Counted from the first letter of the stretch, positions 1 through 6,238 are shown. The stretch: DNA of 12,731 bases from an uncultured Ruminococcus sp. (GCA_900538575.1 UPZA01000029.1:1-12731), one strand, 5' to 3'. The notes: generated by a model from the letters alone, not told the origin. Numbers and translations: made by a program.

Positions 1-138
1 TCAAACGCCGCCGGACCGCTATGCCGCATAAAGCGGCAAATTTTATACATGAATGTGTGAGATAACTATATTGACTCCCATTAAAAGCTTACATATTTCA
101 GATGAAAAATTCTCCTATGCTTTATAAGAATATGGTTT
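1..138 (+). repeat. Left arm of long inverted repeat flanking the xre gene
   Basis: This stretch matches the reverse complement of 522-661, roughly 85-90% by eye with a few small indels. The outer ~50 bases (TCAAACGCCGCCGGACCGCT onward) and the inner ~60 bases are nearly identical; the middle ~25 bases are diverged. It contains a small GC-rich hairpin, TGCCGC (22-27) with GCGGCA (33-38). The arm begins at the window edge, so its outer limit is unknown. By analogy with the right arm, the cap and tandem array may continue to the left. No gene is seen inside it. Confidence 0.9.
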
Positions 139-174
139 AAACAATAGAAGTAGTATACTAACAACTTTTGATGA

Positions 175-203
175 TTGTAATTCGCACAATTTCCTAATAT
201 AAT
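175..203 (+). promoter_or_regulatory. Predicted sigma-A promoter of xre
   Basis: A -35 element TTGTAA (175-180), a 17-bp spacer and a consensus -10 TATAAT (198-203) precede the regulator gene at 233. The -10 lies inside the left arm of the dyad at 191-224, so a protein bound to the dyad would block the promoter. Called by eye. Confidence 0.6.
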
Positions 204-224
204 ATATAAAAATTATATTAGGAA
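191..224 (+). promoter_or_regulatory. Perfect 13-bp dyad over the -10 and ribosome binding site of xre
   Basis: TTCCTAATATAAT (191-203) and ATTATATTAGGAA (212-224) are exact reverse complements around an 8-base spacer. The left arm contains the -10 box. The right arm contains the AGGAA core of the ribosome binding site of the gene starting at 233. It could be an operator for autoregulation by the encoded HTH protein, an RNA hairpin that hides the ribosome binding site, or both. The dyad is seen directly; the function is inferred. Confidence 0.7.
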
Positions 225-232
225 GTGTTAAA

Positions 233-502
233 ATGAAAAGAAAAATTGAGAAAATTAATGAGTGTAATAAAAATAAGGAAAACTATGAGAAAAGCAAGAT
301 TGTTGGGAGAAACATTAAAAATATAAGAAAGCAAAAAAGATTAACGGAAATGCAGCTTGGTAAAATGATTGATAAGAGCAGAAAATTTATAAGTTTAATC
401 GAATATCCTCGATATGGCAAAGAAATTTACTTAGATTCTCTATTTGATATTTCCAGAGCGTTAGATGTTGATATATATTATTTTTTTATTGGCATTGAAT
501 AA
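233..502 (+). CDS. Small XRE-family (Cro/C1-type) HTH regulator
   Basis: The 89-residue protein has a lysine/asparagine-rich N-terminal extension (1-22) and an XRE-type helix-turn-helix domain over about residues 25-86: GRNIKNIRKQKRLTEMQLGK, then a recognition-helix-like segment KSRKFISLIE, then a final segment ending RALDVDIYYFF. The ATG at 233 follows an AGGAAG ribosome binding site with a normal gap. The protein is only the DNA-binding domain, with no sensor or dimerisation domain. The gene is visibly more AT-rich than the rest of the window (many AAA, ATA and AAT codons) and sits between ~140-bp inverted repeats, both hints of mobility or transfer. No partner toxin, phage gene or transposase lies next to it. 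Its targets are unknown; the dyad at 191-224 is a candidate self-operator. Confidence 0.85.
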   Translation: MKRKIEKINECNKNKENYEKSKIVGRNIKNIRKQKRLTEMQLGKMIDKSRKFISLIEYPRYGKEIYLDSLFDISRALDVDIYYFFIGIE

Positions 503-521
503 CTACTTTAAAAATTCACTC

Positions 522-661
522 AAACCACATTCTTATAAAGCATAGGAGATTTTTCCATCCGAGATATGTAAGCTTTTAATGGGTGAGAAAACAGTTATAT
601 TTATAAATTCATGTATAAAATTTGCCGCTTTATGCGGCATTAGCGGTCCGGCGGCGTTTGA
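522..661 (-). repeat. Right arm of long inverted repeat flanking the xre gene
   Basis: Reverse complement of 1-138. The 383-base segment between the arms holds only the xre promoter, dyad and gene. The arm runs without a break into the cap of the tandem-repeat block at 659. Open reading frames across this arm in either direction are low-complexity translations of the repeat and are not called as genes. Confidence 0.9.
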
Positions 662-707
662 GCCGGCGCATTTCTTTGTTTCGTTTCTTTGTGCGAACAA
701 AGAAATG
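659..707 (+). repeat. Cap of the tandem-repeat block, with 12-bp hairpin
   Basis: Bases 659-696 are the exact reverse complement of 12693-12730 (38 identical bases). CATTTCTTTGTT (669-680) pairs perfectly with AACAAAGAAATG (696-707), giving a 12-bp stem with a 15-base loop. The cap joins the GC-rich end of the inverted-repeat arm to the AT-rich tandem array. Confidence 0.85.
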
Positions 708-917
708 AAAAATACTTTTACTATGCTTTTCGTAAAAGCTAAATCTTGCGTGCAAAGAAATGAAAAACAACTTTTAATAAGCTTTTCATAAAAGCTAAAC
801 ATTGCGTGCAAAGAAATGAAAAAAACTTTTACCATGCTTTTTCTAAAAGCTAAATCTTGCGTGCAAAGAAATGAAAAATACTTTTACTTTGCTTTTTCTA
901 AAAGCTAAATTTTGTTT
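698..917 (+). repeat. Tandem array of four 55-56-bp units
   Basis: The motif CAAAGAAATGAAAAA begins at 698, 753, 809 and 864, giving spacings of 55, 56 and 55. Each unit also carries GCTTTT-NNN-AAAAGC, which can fold into a short hairpin, and units are joined by TTGCGTGCAA-like junctions. There are no unique spacers, so it is not a CRISPR array. It makes up most of the stretch 503-985, in which I see no gene. Confidence 0.9.
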
Positions 918-943
918 TGCTTTTCGCAAAAAGCAAAACAAAA
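910..943. repeat. 15-bp AT-rich hairpin closing the array
   Basis: TTTTGTTTTGCTTTT (910-924) pairs with AAAAGCAAAACAAAA (929-943) around a 4-base loop. It ends the tandem array and overlaps the 5' part of the ireB terminator stem, so the two hairpins could compete. A related but less regular structure (TTTTGCTTTTTTAAAAAGC) closes the opposite array near 12503. Confidence 0.7.
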
Positions 944-973
944 GCCGGCTGATTGTGCTCAGCCGGCTTTTGT
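938..973 (-). terminator. Intrinsic terminator of ireB
   Basis: A perfect 15-bp stem, ACAAAAGCCGGCTGA (938-952) with TCAGCCGGCTTTTGT (959-973), has a 6-base loop. Read on the minus strand it begins 12 bases after the ireB stop and is followed by a T-rich run. It is the strongest hairpin in the window. Confidence 0.9.
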
Positions 974-985
974 TCGCTTACGAAA

Positions 986-1231
986 TCATTCATCCAAATA
1001 GGACTTAACCAATACCTGCAACAGCTCGTCTCTGTCAATATGACGGATCAGGCTCCTTGCGTTATTGTATGTGGTTATGTATGTCGGATCCTCAGAAAGA
1101 ATATAACCAACAATTTGATTAATGGGGTTGTAGCCTTTTTGAATCAGAGCGTCATATATAATGGTAAGATTTCGTTTCAGTTCATTTTCTTTTTCATCGT
1201 TTACTGAAAAAGTCATTGTTTTGTCACACAT
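986..1231 (-). CDS. ireB: IreB family regulatory phosphoprotein (UPF0297)
   Basis: The 81-residue protein matches the UPF0297/IreB family from end to end: an N-terminal TMTFSVNDEKENE segment, then the hallmark GYNPINQIVGYILSEDP block (residues ~33-49) and a C-terminal NARSLIRHIDRDEL...LVKSYL. In enterococci IreB is a small cytosolic protein phosphorylated by the PASTA kinase IreK and acts in cephalosporin resistance; in most Firmicutes it is encoded near ruvX and alaS. Here it stands alone, with its own promoter (1267-1295) and a strong terminator just after the stop. The ATG at 1231 follows an AAGGGGG ribosome binding site. Family membership is secure. The kinase partner is not in the window and the role in this organism is inferred. 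Confidence 0.93.
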   Translation of the reverse strand: MCDKTMTFSVNDEKENELKRNLTIIYDALIQKGYNPINQIVGYILSEDPTYITTYNNARSLIRHIDRDELLQVLVKSYLDE

Positions 1232-1266
1232 TTTAACTTCAGCCCCCTTGATAGCTTTATAAGCTT

Positions 1267-1295
1267 ATTATAACCCAATTTTAATCAATAAACAA
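1267..1295 (-). promoter_or_regulatory. Predicted sigma-A promoter of ireB
   Basis: Read on the minus strand: TTGTTT (1290-1295), a 17-bp spacer and TATAAT (1267-1272), about 36 bases upstream of the start codon. It diverges from the promoter at 1397-1425. Confidence 0.65.
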
Positions 1296-1396
1296 GACGT
1301 TTTAAAATTTTTTTATGTTTTGGAGATGTTTAACATAGATATTTTATTTAATATGCACAAATCTTTATTTCTATACATAATTTTTCATATTTTCCC

Positions 1397-1425
1397 TTGA
1401 CACTAACTGTACTATGATGTATAAT
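1397..1425 (+). promoter_or_regulatory. Consensus sigma-A promoter of the ABC operon
   Basis: TTGACA (1397-1402), 17 bp, TATAAT (1420-1425): an exact consensus. About 65 bases of leader separate it from the ATG at 1491. The leader holds a short dyad, AGGTGT (1436-1441) and ACACCT (1457-1462), which could be an operator or a weak hairpin. Such a strong promoter suggests high expression unless it is repressed. Confidence 0.85.
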
Positions 1426-1490
1426 ACAATTCGTAAGGTGTTCTACATGATACGATACACCTAAGACAATTATAATAAAGGAGTGATTTT

Positions 1491-2171
1491 ATGAAAAGCT
1501 TTTTAAAGCGCGCTAACCGCGGTCTTATCCTCGGAGCAATCGTTCTTGTGGGATTTGTGGTTTTCGTTATAACCGACACTATCGGCTTTAAAAAAAACAA
1601 ACCTCAGATAGAAGCCGCCGTTACCGCTTACACAAGCGCACTTGGTGAATGCGCTGTAACCTCATCGTCAAAGGACGAATTCAAAAAGAAAGCAGATAAC
1701 TTAATGTCGGATTATTGGTGCTCCGACAGCAATTCCGGAAATAGCGACAATTATTACGGAATCAACATCAGCGGATACAGAAATCAGCTTGATACCGTTG
1801 CTGCGGAGGACTATTCCGGCAAGAAAACCGAAAATAAAATTACTAAATGGACGGCTAATCCATTTGATTTCAGTATTACCAAATCCGGACCCGGCTATGC
1901 AACCGTTCAGTTCGAATGCGAAATAGTAGCGGAATTCACCGGAAACCCTTATCTCTTGACTCCCTGCGAGGTAATGCCGGTAAGAGATTTTTCATATTAC
2001 GGCGATAGTCATGATAAAACGAACGCTCTGACTCAGTTTAGCATGTCCGCCACTTACGTTATAAAGGTAAAGGAAATAGACGGCAAGTGGAAGGTATGCT
2101 CGGCTCAGTCCTGGGGCTGGGCAAGTCCGGAGCTGACCGTTCTGGATCAGACGGAAGGAGGAGAAGAATAA
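1491..2171 (+). CDS. Membrane-anchored extracytoplasmic protein of unknown function
   Basis: I do not recognise this 226-residue protein. A basic N-terminus (MKSFLKRANR) precedes one hydrophobic segment at residues ~11-29, followed by KK; there is no lipobox, so it reads as an N-in signal anchor with about 195 residues outside the membrane. The outer part has five cysteines (54, 77, 143, 159, 203) and ends in a strand-turn-strand with EIDGKWKV, a pattern common in NTF2-like folds, though that match is only by eye. The ATG follows AAAGGAG with good spacing. The stop overlaps the ATPase start (TAATG), so the two are translationally coupled and the protein is probably an accessory or substrate-binding part of the transporter. 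Confidence 0.85.
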   Translation: MKSFLKRANRGLILGAIVLVGFVVFVITDTIGFKKNKPQIEAAVTAYTSALGECAVTSSSKDEFKKKADNLMSDYWCSDSNSGNSDNYYGINISGYRNQLDTVAAEDYSGKKTENKITKWTANPFDFSITKSGPGYATVQFECEIVAEFTGNPYLLTPCEVMPVRDFSYYGDSHDKTNALTQFSMSATYVIKVKEIDGKWKVCSAQSWGWASPELTVLDQTEGGEE

Positions 2172-3118
2172 TGAACGCTGCGCTTAAAATTGAACGCCTT
2201 AATAAATATTTCGGAAAAAGACAGATTCTGCACGATATCTCCTTTGAAACCTATCCGGGCGAGGTATTCGGATTTCTCGGTCCCAACGGCGCCGGCAAAA
2301 CAACCACTATCAAAATTGCCGTAGGTCTTTTAAGACTGGACGACGGCGATATAAAGATAAACGGAAAAAGTCTTTCAAAAAATTATGAAGCCGCGATGTC
2401 GGATATAGGAGGCATAGTTGAAAACCCTGAATTCTATAAGTATATGACGGGAATGCAGAATCTCAGACAATACGCAAGAATGAGGGGCGGAATAGACGAT
2501 AAAAGAATCGACGAGGTAGTTGAAATAGTAGGTCTGAAAAACCGTATCAACGACAAGGTAAAAAAATATTCTCTCGGTATGCGTCAGCGTCTCGGCGTTG
2601 CACAGGCTATACTTCACCGTCCGAAGCTGCTTATCCTCGACGAGCCTACAAACGGTCTTGATCCCGCGGGTATCAAGGAACTGAGAGATATACTGAAAAA
2701 CGTAGCTCATAAGGATAATACCTGCGTTATAGTTTCCAGTCATCTGATGTCTGAAATGGAGCTTATGTGCGACAGAGTAGGTATTCTTGTAAACGGAAGT
2801 CTTAAGGGCGTTCATACGGTTAAAGAAATGATATCCTCCTCAAACGGCGACTTCTGCGAATATATTATAAGAGTAAGCGACTGCGCTCATGCTCTCGACG
2901 CGCTTGACTTCATATCCGTTGAAAACAAGTTCATTGAGGACGGCGGCCATATAAGAATAAGACTTGAAAAGGATAATGCAGAGGAAGAAATATTTGAAGT
3001 AACGGCAAGAATCGTAACCCGCGGATTAAGGCTGGGTACGGTTGCGCCTGTTGAAAACAAAAAGCTTGAGGACGTATTTATTGAGCTTACAAAGTCGGGA
3101 GGCGTTCAGATTGGGTAA
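2171..3118 (+). CDS. ABC transporter ATP-binding protein (BcrA/drug-export type)
   Basis: The 315-residue ATPase powers the membrane protein encoded next. It has Walker A GPNGAGKTT (37-45), a glutamate (E84) in the Q-loop region as in many bacitracin/lantibiotic-type ATPases, signature SLGMRQ (134-139), Walker B LLILDE (153-158) and the switch histidine H191. A ~100-residue C-terminal extension follows the nucleotide-binding domain, as in the BcrA/CcmA group. The start at 2171 is preferred over in-frame upstream codons because GAAGGAGGAG lies just upstream and the ATG overlaps the preceding stop. The family is exporters of peptides, bacitracin, lantibiotics or drugs; the actual substrate cannot be read from the sequence. 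Confidence 0.93.
   Translation: MNAALKIERLNKYFGKRQILHDISFETYPGEVFGFLGPNGAGKTTTIKIAVGLLRLDDGDIKINGKSLSKNYEAAMSDIGGIVENPEFYKYMTGMQNLRQYARMRGGIDDKRIDEVVEIVGLKNRINDKVKKYSLGMRQRLGVAQAILHRPKLLILDEPTNGLDPAGIKELRDILKNVAHKDNTCVIVSSHLMSEMELMCDRVGILVNGSLKGVHTVKEMISSSNGDFCEYIIRVSDCAHALDALDFISVENKFIEDGGHIRIRLEKDNAEEEIFEVTARIVTRGLRLGTVAPVENKKLEDVFIELTKSGGVQIG
3097..3102 (+). promoter_or_regulatory. Ribosome binding site fixing the TTG start of the permease
   Basis: GGGAGG lies 8 bases before TTG at 3111, inside the 3' end of the ATPase gene. An in-frame ATG exists at 3042, but it would add 23 non-hydrophobic residues and has no such site. Confidence 0.75.
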
Positions 3119-4487
3119 ATTTATTAATCTTGTTAAAAACGAATATATCAAGCTGATGCTCAAGGTCAGCACATGGGTAATGCTTGTAATACTGCTTATC
3201 GCTTCAGTCGGACTCCCCGTTATGGCTCTTATCGGACAGAAGCAATATGAATCCTATAGCTCTGACGACAGTAATATTATTGAAAGCTATCAGTCGGAAA
3301 TAAACTATCTTAAGGACGTAAAAACCGAGGGCTGGGAAAAGGAAGTTGAACTGAATCAATATCTTATAGACAATAATATAGTCGGCGACTGGCGCAATGA
3401 AGCGGCAAGGACAATGTTTGAACTGAAATATTCCGCCGCCGAATACGGCATAACAGATTATGAAACGATTGTTTCCTCAATAGACAGCGCGATTAAGGAC
3501 AGCAACTGGAAGGACTATTTTCAGACTGCGATCAGTCTGTCCGAAAAATCCGATACTATCATAGACAAATCGTCGGGAACTCTCGAGCTTTATAAATATT
3601 GTCTTGATAACAGTATTGCTCCATATGAAAAAAACTGGAAATATGAAGTAGCCGTACAGCTTGAATCCTCAAAAGCTCAGCTTACTACGCTGGAGGAGCA
3701 GAAAGCCTCAGGACAGTCTGTAGACGCATCTGAAATGGAAAACCTGAGAGAACAGTGCAAGAAATACGAATACCGCCTTGACAACAATATCGATTTTGAT
3801 ATTTCGGAAAACAACAACTGGATGGACGGCAAATTCAATTTCTGGTCAGTTTTCTGCACAAGCACAAGTCTGGTGACATTTATAGGAGTTATAGTAATAA
3901 TTGCAGCGGGAGGAATTGTTTCAGGCGAGTTTTCCTCCGGAACTATAAAATTCCTCATGATAAATCCTGTTAAACGCTGGAAAATATTAGTCTCAAAATA
4001 TTTCACCGCTCTAACCTTCGGATACCTTGCCATGATAGCGGCTTATATTGTATCCGCTCTGGCAAGCATGACCTTCTTCGGAGCCGATCACCTTAACGCG
4101 GCGTTCATATCGGTTTCAGGAGATACCGTCAAGGAAATATCAGGATTTCTATACGCCGCAAAGCTTTACCTTTTAAACAGCGTAGAGCTGATTGTTATGG
4201 GATCGCTTGCATTCGCGATTTCGTCGCTTTTCAGAAGCTCCGCTCTTGCGATAGGCATAAGCGTTATGGCTCTTTTCGGAGGAAGCACGATAACCCTCAT
4301 GCTGGGACAGCTTCAATTCGACTGGGGCAGATATTTAATATTCTCCAACCTTGATATTTCGGCAATTGCCGAAGGAAACTCAATGTTTGCAGGACAAACG
4401 GTACCATTCGCATTAGCCGTTATAGCTGTCCATATGGTTATTTTCCTCCTTACCGCATGGGACGGCTTTAATAAAAGAGAAATATAA
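3111..4487 (+). CDS. ABC-2 type permease with large extracytoplasmic domain
   Basis: The 458-residue permease starts at TTG and overlaps the ATPase by 8 bases. GKFINLVKNEYIKL leads into TM1 (about residues 20-42), followed by a ~200-residue hydrophilic, partly coiled-coil domain and five further TM segments in the C-terminal half. The segment GEFSSGTIKFLMINPVKRWK after TM2 is the cytosolic coupling motif typical of ABC-2 permeases paired with BcrA-type ATPases. The outer domain carries three related motifs: YLIDNNI, YCLDNSI and YRLDNNI. The protein should form the membrane channel with the upstream ATPase, probably as a dimer of each. Substrate is unknown; peptide antibiotic efflux or immunity is the family precedent. 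Confidence 0.9.
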   Translation: MGKFINLVKNEYIKLMLKVSTWVMLVILLIASVGLPVMALIGQKQYESYSSDDSNIIESYQSEINYLKDVKTEGWEKEVELNQYLIDNNIVGDWRNEAARTMFELKYSAAEYGITDYETIVSSIDSAIKDSNWKDYFQTAISLSEKSDTIIDKSSGTLELYKYCLDNSIAPYEKNWKYEVAVQLESSKAQLTTLEEQKASGQSVDASEMENLREQCKKYEYRLDNNIDFDISENNNWMDGKFNFWSVFCTSTSLVTFIGVIVIIAAGGIVSGEFSSGTIKFLMINPVKRWKILVSKYFTALTFGYLAMIAAYIVSALASMTFFGADHLNAAFISVSGDTVKEISGFLYAAKLYLLNSVELIVMGSLAFAISSLFRSSALAIGISVMALFGGSTITLMLGQLQFDWGRYLIFSNLDISAIAEGNSMFAGQTVPFALAVIAVHMVIFLLTAWDGFNKREI

Positions 4488-4514
4488 AAAATAAAGGAAC
4501 AAAAGATAAAAATA

Positions 4515-4546
4515 GTCCGCATAGCGTTAAGTGAAGCTGTGCGGAC
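4515..4546 (+). terminator. Intrinsic terminator of the ABC operon
   Basis: GTCCGCATAGC (4515-4525) pairs with GCTGTGCGGAC (4536-4546), with one wobble pair and a 10-base loop, followed by GAAATTTTTTG. It lies 28 bases after the permease stop. Confidence 0.85.
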
Positions 4547-4567
4547 GAAATTTTTTGCTTTTGAAAA

Positions 4568-4605
4568 AATCAAAGAAAAATATTTTAGCTTTTACGAAAA
4601 GCATG
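4568..4605 (-). repeat. Degenerate solo copy of the 55-bp repeat
   Basis: The segment AAAGAAAAATATTTTAGCTT and what follows, up to GAAAAGCATG, aligns with 12519-12556 at the inner end of the right-hand array, with a few mismatches. It lies between two convergent genes and consists of the array end plus part of one unit. A further hairpin-like piece (CTTTTCATAAAAG) follows to about 4640. Confidence 0.7.
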
Positions 4606-4645
4606 AACAATAACTTCTACCTTACTTTTCATAAAAGCAAAAAGA

Positions 4646-4671
4646 AAAACCGCATTAAAAAATGCGGTTTT
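4646..4671 (-). terminator. Intrinsic terminator of the flavin-reductase-like gene
   Basis: AAAACCGCATT (4646-4656) and AATGCGGTTTT (4661-4671) form a perfect 11-bp stem with an AAAA loop. On the minus strand it begins just after the stop and is followed by TTTTTCTTTTTG. The plus-strand side also has T-rich sequence, so it may work both ways. Confidence 0.85.
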
Positions 4672-4675
4672 ATTT

Positions 4676-5179
4676 TTAAGCTTTTTTGTATGCGCTAATA
4701 ATTTCCCCGATAAAAGCCTTATGAAAAGGATCGCTTTCGTAAAATTTCAAAAGACCTTTATCAAGAAAGTCATCTTCCTGCATTTCACTGGTATAAAGCT
4801 TACGGCAAACCAAAACCATTTCAGCCTCCTCAAAGGCGGCTACGCCTTCGATTTCAATCGGAGTCAATCCGGTTTCCTTAGCTTTATCAACGTCTCTTCC
4901 CGAATGAGAACCGCAATAGCTCAATGCGCTGCGGTATTTCTCATCAAAGAAGGACGCGGTAAAATATTCATTCTTTTCCATTAGCTCAAAGGTCTTTCGA
5001 GATGTCCTTACATATGCTGAAAATACCGGCTTGTTCCAGAGGACGCCTGCTTGCCCCCAGGAAGCCGTCATTGTGTTATTCTCTCTGTTGTCTCCGCTTG
5101 TAAGTAAGAACCAGTGCTTGCCAATAAGCTTGAACGGATTAAAGCTTTCGCCGTAAATATCAGTTTTGATAAAATCCAT
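4676..5179 (-). CDS. Flavin reductase-like (FMN-binding split-barrel) protein
   Basis: The 167-residue cytosolic protein fits the flavin reductase-like/flavoredoxin family. The core reads WFLLTSGDNRENNTMTASWG (23-42), which in this family helps form the FMN site, followed by VLWNKPVFSAYVRTSRKT (46-63) with the usual R-T-S/K-T turn, EYFTASFF (71-78), and CGSHSGRDVDK (89-99). Such proteins bind FMN and move electrons from NAD(P)H or a reduced partner; the specific reaction is not predictable. Length is typical. The ATG follows AAAGGG. It lies 91 bases downstream of spo0A on the same strand; a candidate promoter (5235-5263) in the gap suggests separate transcription, but no terminator ends spo0A, so read-through is possible. 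Confidence 0.85.
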   Translation of the reverse strand: MDFIKTDIYGESFNPFKLIGKHWFLLTSGDNRENNTMTASWGQAGVLWNKPVFSAYVRTSRKTFELMEKNEYFTASFFDEKYRSALSYCGSHSGRDVDKAKETGLTPIEIEGVAAFEEAEMVLVCRKLYTSEMQEDDFLDKGLLKFYESDPFHKAFIGEIISAYKKA

Positions 5180-5234
5180 TTTAAATCAGCCCTTTCAATC
5201 TAAGTATAATATCTCTCGACGGGGATATAATAAC

Positions 5235-5263
5235 ATATTATCACAAAAGCTGAATTATTACAA
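5235..5263 (-). promoter_or_regulatory. Candidate promoter of the flavin-reductase-like gene
   Basis: On the minus strand: TTGTAA (5258-5263), 17 bp, TAATAT (5235-5240), about 55 bases before the start codon. The region is AT-rich and other -10-like hexamers occur nearer the gene (TATTAT around 5207-5212), so the exact site is uncertain. Confidence 0.4.
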
Positions 5264-5270
5264 GTATCCT

Positions 5271-6041
5271 TTACGCTCTTTTAAGTGAAGCAGGTTTATA
5301 TTGTAAACGCAGCTTATCCGTGATAAGCGCAATAAATTCTGAATTTGTAGGCTTTCCCTTGCAGGTGTTGACAGTGTAGCCGAAAAATGAATTGAGAGTG
5401 TCAAGATTGCCTCTGTCCCAAGCGATTTCGATCGCGTGTCTTATCGCTCTTTCAACTCTTGAAGAGGTCGTGTCAAATTTCTTTGCAACGGTAGGATAAA
5501 GCATTTTTGTAACGCTTTCTAAAAGCTCCTTCTGCTCAAGCGAAGCTAAAATCGCTTCTCTCAGATAGTGATAGCCTTTAATATGTGCGGGAACGCCGAG
5601 CTGATGTATAACTTCGGTAACAACGACCTCCATATCCTGGGCATTGTCGCCGGTCTGTCTGATTCCGTTTCCTCTGACAAGTGAAAGTATTCTTTCTCCC
5701 AAAGCATTCATGTCAAACGGCTTGAGCATAAAATATGCGGCTCCGCTCTGCATTACCTGCTTTTCTATAAAAGGGTTGTCGTAAGACGACGTAATTATAA
5801 ACTCCGGACTTTTGCCGCCGAGGGACTGAACCTTTTTAATAAGCTCTATTGCGTCCATATGAGGCAAAATCGCGTCTACAACGATAACGTCGGGCATGTC
5901 ATTTTTTATAGTCTCAAACAATACTCCTCCGTCCTTCGGTCTGGTTACGGCGTACATACCCAGTCCTCTCAAAGTGCTGGCACAGGCTATACCATATTCG
6001 ACACTGTCGTCTCCGATCAACACCTTAATTTTATTAACCAT
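5271..6041 (-). CDS. spo0A: Sporulation master response regulator Spo0A
   Basis: The 256-residue protein is full length for the family. The receiver domain (about 1-125) has acidic pocket residues D11 and D12, phospho-acceptor D56 within DVIVVDAILP, T84 and K107 (KPF). After a linker the Spo0A-specific C-terminal DNA-binding domain spans about 138-250, with the hallmark SRVERAIRHAIEIAWDRGN around residues 194-212, whose helix contacts 0A boxes in the known family. When phosphorylated it represses or activates early sporulation genes. The ATG follows AGGAGGT at 6048-6054. A sigma-A-like promoter lies upstream; I see no clear sigma-H site or upstream 0A box. spoIVB, usually just upstream and co-directional, is divergent here. 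Confidence 0.97.
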   Translation of the reverse strand: MVNKIKVLIGDDSVEYGIACASTLRGLGMYAVTRPKDGGVLFETIKNDMPDVIVVDAILPHMDAIELIKKVQSLGGKSPEFIITSSYDNPFIEKQVMQSGAAYFMLKPFDMNALGERILSLVRGNGIRQTGDNAQDMEVVVTEVIHQLGVPAHIKGYHYLREAILASLEQKELLESVTKMLYPTVAKKFDTTSSRVERAIRHAIEIAWDRGNLDTLNSFFGYTVNTCKGKPTNSEFIALITDKLRLQYKPASLKRA

Positions 6042-6072
6042 TGTTCTACCTCCTGATTTTTTCTACTTCATT

Positions 6073-6101
6073 ATAATATCATATGAAAACGCATGAATCA
6101 A
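6073..6101 (-). promoter_or_regulatory. Predicted sigma-A promoter of spo0A
   Basis: On the minus strand: TTGATT (6096-6101), 17 bp, TATTAT (6073-6078), with an overlapping TATAAT three bases downstream. It lies about 32 bases before the start codon. Confidence 0.6.
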
Positions 6102-6238
6102 TAGCAATTATTAAACGTTTTTATCAGAAAATGACATGATTTGTAAAAAAATTGTTAAAATTTTATTAAGCTCATAATATTGCAAGACAAAACACAAGAT
6201 AATAATCATAAACAGGAGTTTTTTTTACATCTTAAATT

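Noticed and set aside
533..835. Open reading frames on both strands through the repeat block
   Set aside because: They are phenylalanine/lysine-rich translations of the 55-bp units and of the inverted-repeat arm, with no ribosome binding site or domain, and the same kind of frame reappears in the inverted copy at 12500-12700.
698..917. Possible CRISPR array
   Set aside because: Units follow each other at 55-56 bp with similar sequence throughout; there are no unique spacers and no cas genes.
2087..2170. Longer ATPase with an upstream ATG start
   Set aside because: It would overlap the preceding gene by 85 bases and add an Arg/Gly-rich stretch foreign to the family; the start at 2171 has a strong ribosome binding site.
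5180..5270. Terminator after spo0A
   Set aside because: No stable hairpin with a T-run is visible in the 91-base gap; co-transcription with the flavin-reductase-like gene cannot be excluded.
5997..6003. Exact 0A box TTCGACA
   Set aside because: It lies within the spo0A coding sequence (codons for V-E near residue 14), downstream of the start, and a 7-base match is expected by chance.
6084..6097. cre-like sequence TGAAAACGCATGAA in the spo0A promoter
   Set aside because: It has at least two mismatches at conserved positions of the CcpA site and lacks its symmetry; too weak to call.
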